This document shows positions 61,283-64,000 of a stretch of 64,000 nucleotides of DNA, piece after piece; the first letter of the stretch is position 1; each line of letters opens with the position of its first letter. The stretch spans positions 186,001 to 250,000 of the forward strand of contig NZ_JACXZT010000002.1 in the NCBI RefSeq assembly GCF_014779595.1. The letters run 5' to 3'. Source of the stretch: Halomonas sp. ML-15. Lineage in GTDB: Bacteria; Pseudomonadota; Gammaproteobacteria; Pseudomonadales; Halomonadaceae. Under the pieces are notes generated by a model. It saw nothing but the letters and a program-made list of their open reading frames with translations. It did not search any database and was not told where the DNA came from. The position numbers were made by a program, and so were the translations under genes.

Positions 61283-62716
61283 CTATCTCCTGATCTGTCC
61301 AATAAAGCGCGATTCGCGCGTCTGGCTGATGCTGGCGTCGCTCTCCGACACCAGGCGCACCTCAATGGGCATGCTGGGCATGTCGATCTGCTCGGGGTCG
61401 AGGGTCAGCTCGATCACCGCCAGCCGCGAGCTGTTGGCGCCGATACGCACGCTGTCATTGCCGACCAGCGTCAGCCCCTCAGGGCCGGATACGTGAATGC
61501 GATAGGTGTGTTCACGATCGTCGAGGTTGCGCACGTTGAGGGTGTAGACGTTGCTGATGCGGCCGTCGCGGGTCTGCTGATAGAGGCTGTGGCGATCGCG
61601 CTCGAGATCGAACTCGAGCGGCACGCGCTCGCTCAGCGCCCAAGCGAACAGGCCGATGGCGATCGCCAGCGCGGCCAGGTAGCCGGCCAGGCGCGGGCGC
61701 AGGATATGTGTCTTGCCCCCCTCGAGGACGCGTTCCGTAGTGTAGCGCACTAGCCCGCGGGGGTAGCCCATGCGATCCATGACGCTGTCGCAGGCATCGA
61801 TGCAGGCGGCGCAGCTGATGCACTCATACTGCAGGCCGTCGCGGATATCGATACCGGTAGGGCAGACCTGCACGCAGAGCTCGCAGTCGATGCAGTCGCC
61901 GAGCCCCTGGGTCTTGGGGTCGGCGTCGCGCTTGCGCGAGCCGCGTGGTTCGCCGCGGGCGCTGTCGTAGGAGACGATCAGGGTGTCGCGGTCGAACATC
62001 ACCGACTGGAAGCGCGCATAGGGACACATGTAGATGCACACCTGCTCGCGCAGCCAACCGGCGTTGAGGTAGGTGAACACCATGAAGAAGCCGACCCAGA
62101 AGTAGGCCCAGCCGTGGGCCTCGAGGGTGGGAAGCGTCACGATCAGTTCACGGATCGGCGTGAAGTAGCCGACGAAGGTGACGCCGGTGGCCAGGGCGAT
62201 CAGCAGCCAGACGCTATGTTTGGCGGTCTTGCGCCACGCCTTGTCGAGGCTCATCGACTGTTGGTCGAGCTTGATACGGCGGTTGCGGGTGCCCTCCAGG
62301 CGGTGCTCGACCCAGATGTAGAGAAAGGTCCAGACGCTCTGCGGGCAGGTGTAGCCGCACCATACTCGTCCGGCGAAGACCGTGATCAGGAATAGCCCGA
62401 AGGCGCAGATAATCAGCAGCCACGAGAGCAGGATGAACTCCTGGGGGTAGAAAGTGCCGCCGAGGATGTGGAACTCCCGCGAGGGCAGGTCGAACCACAC
62501 CGCCGGACGGCCGCCCCAGGTGATCCAGGGCGTGGCCAGAAACAGCAGCATCAGCGCCCAGTTGGCGCTGCGCCGCAGGCGCTGGAATAGCCCTTTGATC
62601 TCACGTACGTAGATATGCCGCCGGCTGGCGTACATGTTCTGCTGCACGCTGGTAGGAGGATGATGGCCGACTGCCGTATCGGACGTAACGTCTCGGCTGG
62701 GAATCCGCTCGGACAT
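61283..62716 (-). CDS. ccoG: Cytochrome c oxidase accessory protein CcoG
   Basis: A 477-aa membrane ferredoxin-like protein, a copper(II) reductase in some bacteria that supplies Cu(I) for cbb3 assembly. Several helices with VWCGYTCPQSVWTFLY, followed by two 4Fe-4S motifs (CIDCELCVQVCPTGIDIRDG and CISCAACIDACDSVMDRMGY) and a C-terminal immunoglobulin-like domain. ATG at 62716; the longer frame upstream is not used. 161 bases separate it from ccoP. Confidence 0.93.
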   Translation of the reverse strand: MSERIPSRDVTSDTAVGHHPPTSVQQNMYASRRHIYVREIKGLFQRLRRSANWALMLLFLATPWITWGGRPAVWFDLPSREFHILGGTFYPQEFILLSWLLIICAFGLFLITVFAGRVWCGYTCPQSVWTFLYIWVEHRLEGTRNRRIKLDQQSMSLDKAWRKTAKHSVWLLIALATGVTFVGYFTPIRELIVTLPTLEAHGWAYFWVGFFMVFTYLNAGWLREQVCIYMCPYARFQSVMFDRDTLIVSYDSARGEPRGSRKRDADPKTQGLGDCIDCELCVQVCPTGIDIRDGLQYECISCAACIDACDSVMDRMGYPRGLVRYTTERVLEGGKTHILRPRLAGYLAALAIAIGLFAWALSERVPLEFDLERDRHSLYQQTRDGRISNVYTLNVRNLDDREHTYRIHVSGPEGLTLVGNDSVRIGANSSRLAVIELTLDPEQIDMPSMPIEVRLVSESDASISQTRESRFIGQIRR

Positions 62717-62798
62717 GTCGATCTCACCACGCGCGCAGGGCGCTGAAACAGGGAAGAGGAGAGGAGAATTGTACCGTCGCTTCAGGGACGATAGCGCT

Positions 62799-62832
62799 GG
62801 TGCGACCGCGGGCCGCACCCGCAAATCGCACC
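62799..62832 (-). other. Hairpin between ccoP and ccoG
   Basis: GGTGCGA and TCGCACC pair around a GC-rich 20-base loop, and a second GGCGCC/GGCGCC pair lies at about 62849-62864. The hairpins stand between the structural and assembly genes and may set lower expression of the latter; no Anr box is seen here. Confidence 0.4.
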
Positions 62833-62877
62833 GGCAGCAGTGGTATTACGCAGGCGCCGCCAGGCGCCAGTCGTGGA

Positions 62878-63816
62878 TCACTCCTCGTCGTGGTCGAGAT
62901 TGAGGCTGTAGACGTAGGCGGCCACCAGGTGCACGCGCTCCTCGCCGATATAGGCGGCCTGGGCCGGCATATGGCCGTTGCGGCCATTGCGCAGCGTCTG
63001 GCGCACCGAGTCGGCGACGCTCTGCCCGGGGGCTTGGTAGAGCCAGATGTCGTTGGTCAGGTTGGGCGCACCGAGGGCCTGGTTACCGAGGCCCTCGGCA
63101 CCGTGGCAGGCGGCGCAGGAGGCGGCGTAGATCGGCTGGCCCTGGTCTGCGCGCTCCTCATCGTGGTCGAGGTCGGATAGCGCCAGCACGTACTGGGTGA
63201 CGTTCTCGATATTGGTGGCGCCAAGCTGCTGCCAGGACGGCATCAGGCCGTTACGGCCGCGTACCAGGCTGGTGACGATATTGTCCGGCTCGCCGCCGTA
63301 GAGCCAGTCGCCGTCGGTGAGGTTGGGGAAGCCGTAGCCGCCCTGGGCGTTGGCGCCGTGACACACCGCACAGTTGTTCTGGTAGATACGCTCGGCCACG
63401 CGCATGGCGTCGGCATCCCGCGCCAATTCGGGAATCTCGATCTCGTTGTACTGAGCGAAGATCGGCGTATAGCGCTCCTCGGCGCGGGCCACTTCGTCCT
63501 CCCACTGGCCGACCTGAGTCCAGCCGAGGATGCCGCGGAAGTTGCCCAGGCCTGGGTAGAGCGCCAGATAGCCCAGCGAGAAGATGATGGTGCCGATGAA
63601 CAGCATGAACCACCAACGCGGCAGCGGGTTGTCGTACTCCTCGATGCCGTCGGCGGCATGGCCGGTCGTCTCGACGTTACCCTCGGCGTCCGGCACCTTG
63701 TCGGTGCGGCGGTTGGCGAACAGGATCCAGGCGCAGAAGGCGATGGTGCCCAGCGTGATGACGATGATCCAGGCGCTCCAGAAGCCTGAGAGGGAGTCAT
63801 CCCAGAGATTGCTCAT
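62878..63816 (-). CDS. ccoP: cbb3-type cytochrome c oxidase, dihaem subunit III
   Basis: Membrane-anchored dihaem cytochrome c (312 aa) that passes electrons to the catalytic subunit. Two N-terminal helices (FWSAWIIVITLGTIAFCAWIL and WWFMLFIGTIIFSLGYLALY), then two class I haem sites CAVCH and CAACH, with Met ligands in NGLMPSW and NGHMPAQ. Its ATG overlaps the ccoQ stop (ATGA). Confidence 0.96.
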   Translation of the reverse strand: MSNLWDDSLSGFWSAWIIVITLGTIAFCAWILFANRRTDKVPDAEGNVETTGHAADGIEEYDNPLPRWWFMLFIGTIIFSLGYLALYPGLGNFRGILGWTQVGQWEDEVARAEERYTPIFAQYNEIEIPELARDADAMRVAERIYQNNCAVCHGANAQGGYGFPNLTDGDWLYGGEPDNIVTSLVRGRNGLMPSWQQLGATNIENVTQYVLALSDLDHDEERADQGQPIYAASCAACHGAEGLGNQALGAPNLTNDIWLYQAPGQSVADSVRQTLRNGRNGHMPAQAAYIGEERVHLVAAYVYSLNLDHDEE

Positions 63817-64000
63817 GTGTTCTTGTCTCCCTTGTCGGTGCGGGATTCGGCCTTGCGAGTGTCAGGCTCGCGTTCTGGGGCGCTGGCGTCTGGCGGCAGC
63901 TCATCGTCATCGGCGAACGGCAGGTTGGCGGCCTCCTCGAAATCCGGCTTGCGGCGCTTCGAGTAGGCCCACCAGGTGATGCCGAGGAAGGAGACCAGCA
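63813..64000 (-). CDS. ccoQ: cbb3-type oxidase subunit CcoQ, 5' end beyond window
   Basis: The visible 61 residues begin inside the single helix (LVSFLGITWWAYSKRRKPDF) and continue into an acidic, charged tail ending TDKGDKNT. This is the CcoQ/FixQ pattern, with a tail longer than usual. The start lies beyond the window's right edge, where ccoO and ccoN would be expected. The stop overlaps the ccoP ATG by 4 bases. Confidence 0.9.
   Translation of the reverse strand, partial: LVSFLGITWWAYSKRRKPDFEEAANLPFADDDELPPDASAPEREPDTRKAESRTDKGDKNT

Overview
The window is a GC-rich, densely coded stretch of a gammaproteobacterial chromosome. The gene set and order (scpA-scpB-rluB, dapA-bamC-MBL-purC, aceE-aceF, acs with a CrbS/CrbR pair, ccoQ-P-G-H-I-S followed by hemN and anr) and the occurrence of a cyclic beta-1,2-glucan synthase suggest a Halomonas-like member of the Halomonadaceae. 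That assignment is inference from gene content and protein style; no rRNA gene is present to confirm it.

Layout. 1-4315: the 3' part of a MATE exporter, then the overlapping scpA-scpB-rluB unit, then two identical tRNA-Lys genes and a bidirectional terminator. 4319-17618: an accessory-looking block with a giant cyclic glucan synthase gene (ndvB-like), two candidate micro-genes just upstream of it, a REC-PAS-PAS-GGDEF diguanylate cyclase, an OsmB-like lipoprotein, and two paralogous Crp/Fnr-family regulators. 17797-35915: housekeeping genes for NAD synthesis (nadA, nadC), outer-membrane quality control (bepA, bamC), lysine and purine synthesis (dapA, purC), peptidoglycan recycling (ampD), pyruvate dehydrogenase (aceE, aceF), adk, tsaB and rsmJ. 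35917-40921: plsB, a cardiolipin-synthase-like phospholipase D, a UPF0149 protein and SprT. 41080-53782: an acetate-use cluster with acs, the response regulator and symporter-fused sensor kinase of the CrbSR type, a DUF4212 plus sodium:solute symporter pair, a CBS/nucleotidyltransferase protein and a DEDDh exonuclease. 53840-64000: ttcA, the Fnr-type regulator anr, hemN, and the maturation and distal structural genes of cbb3 oxidase (ccoS, I, H, G, P, Q).

The most interesting signal is in the accessory block. Three promoters, those of the glucan synthase unit, the diguanylate cyclase and the second Crp-like regulator, each carry a 16-bp palindrome close to TGTACGCTAGCGCACA, followed after exactly 21 bases by a -10-like hexamer. 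This is the size and spacing of a class II CRP/FNR activator site. I infer a small local regulon in which one or both Crp-like proteins activate cyclic glucan synthesis and c-di-GMP synthesis together.

Other points of note are a 119-bp palindromic intergenic repeat in three places (one copy with a 58-bp internal deletion), a 24-residue single-helix peptide gene 9 bases before the glucan synthase start, a hairpin-rich nadA leader, and an EF-hand-like loop in the symporter of the acetate cluster.
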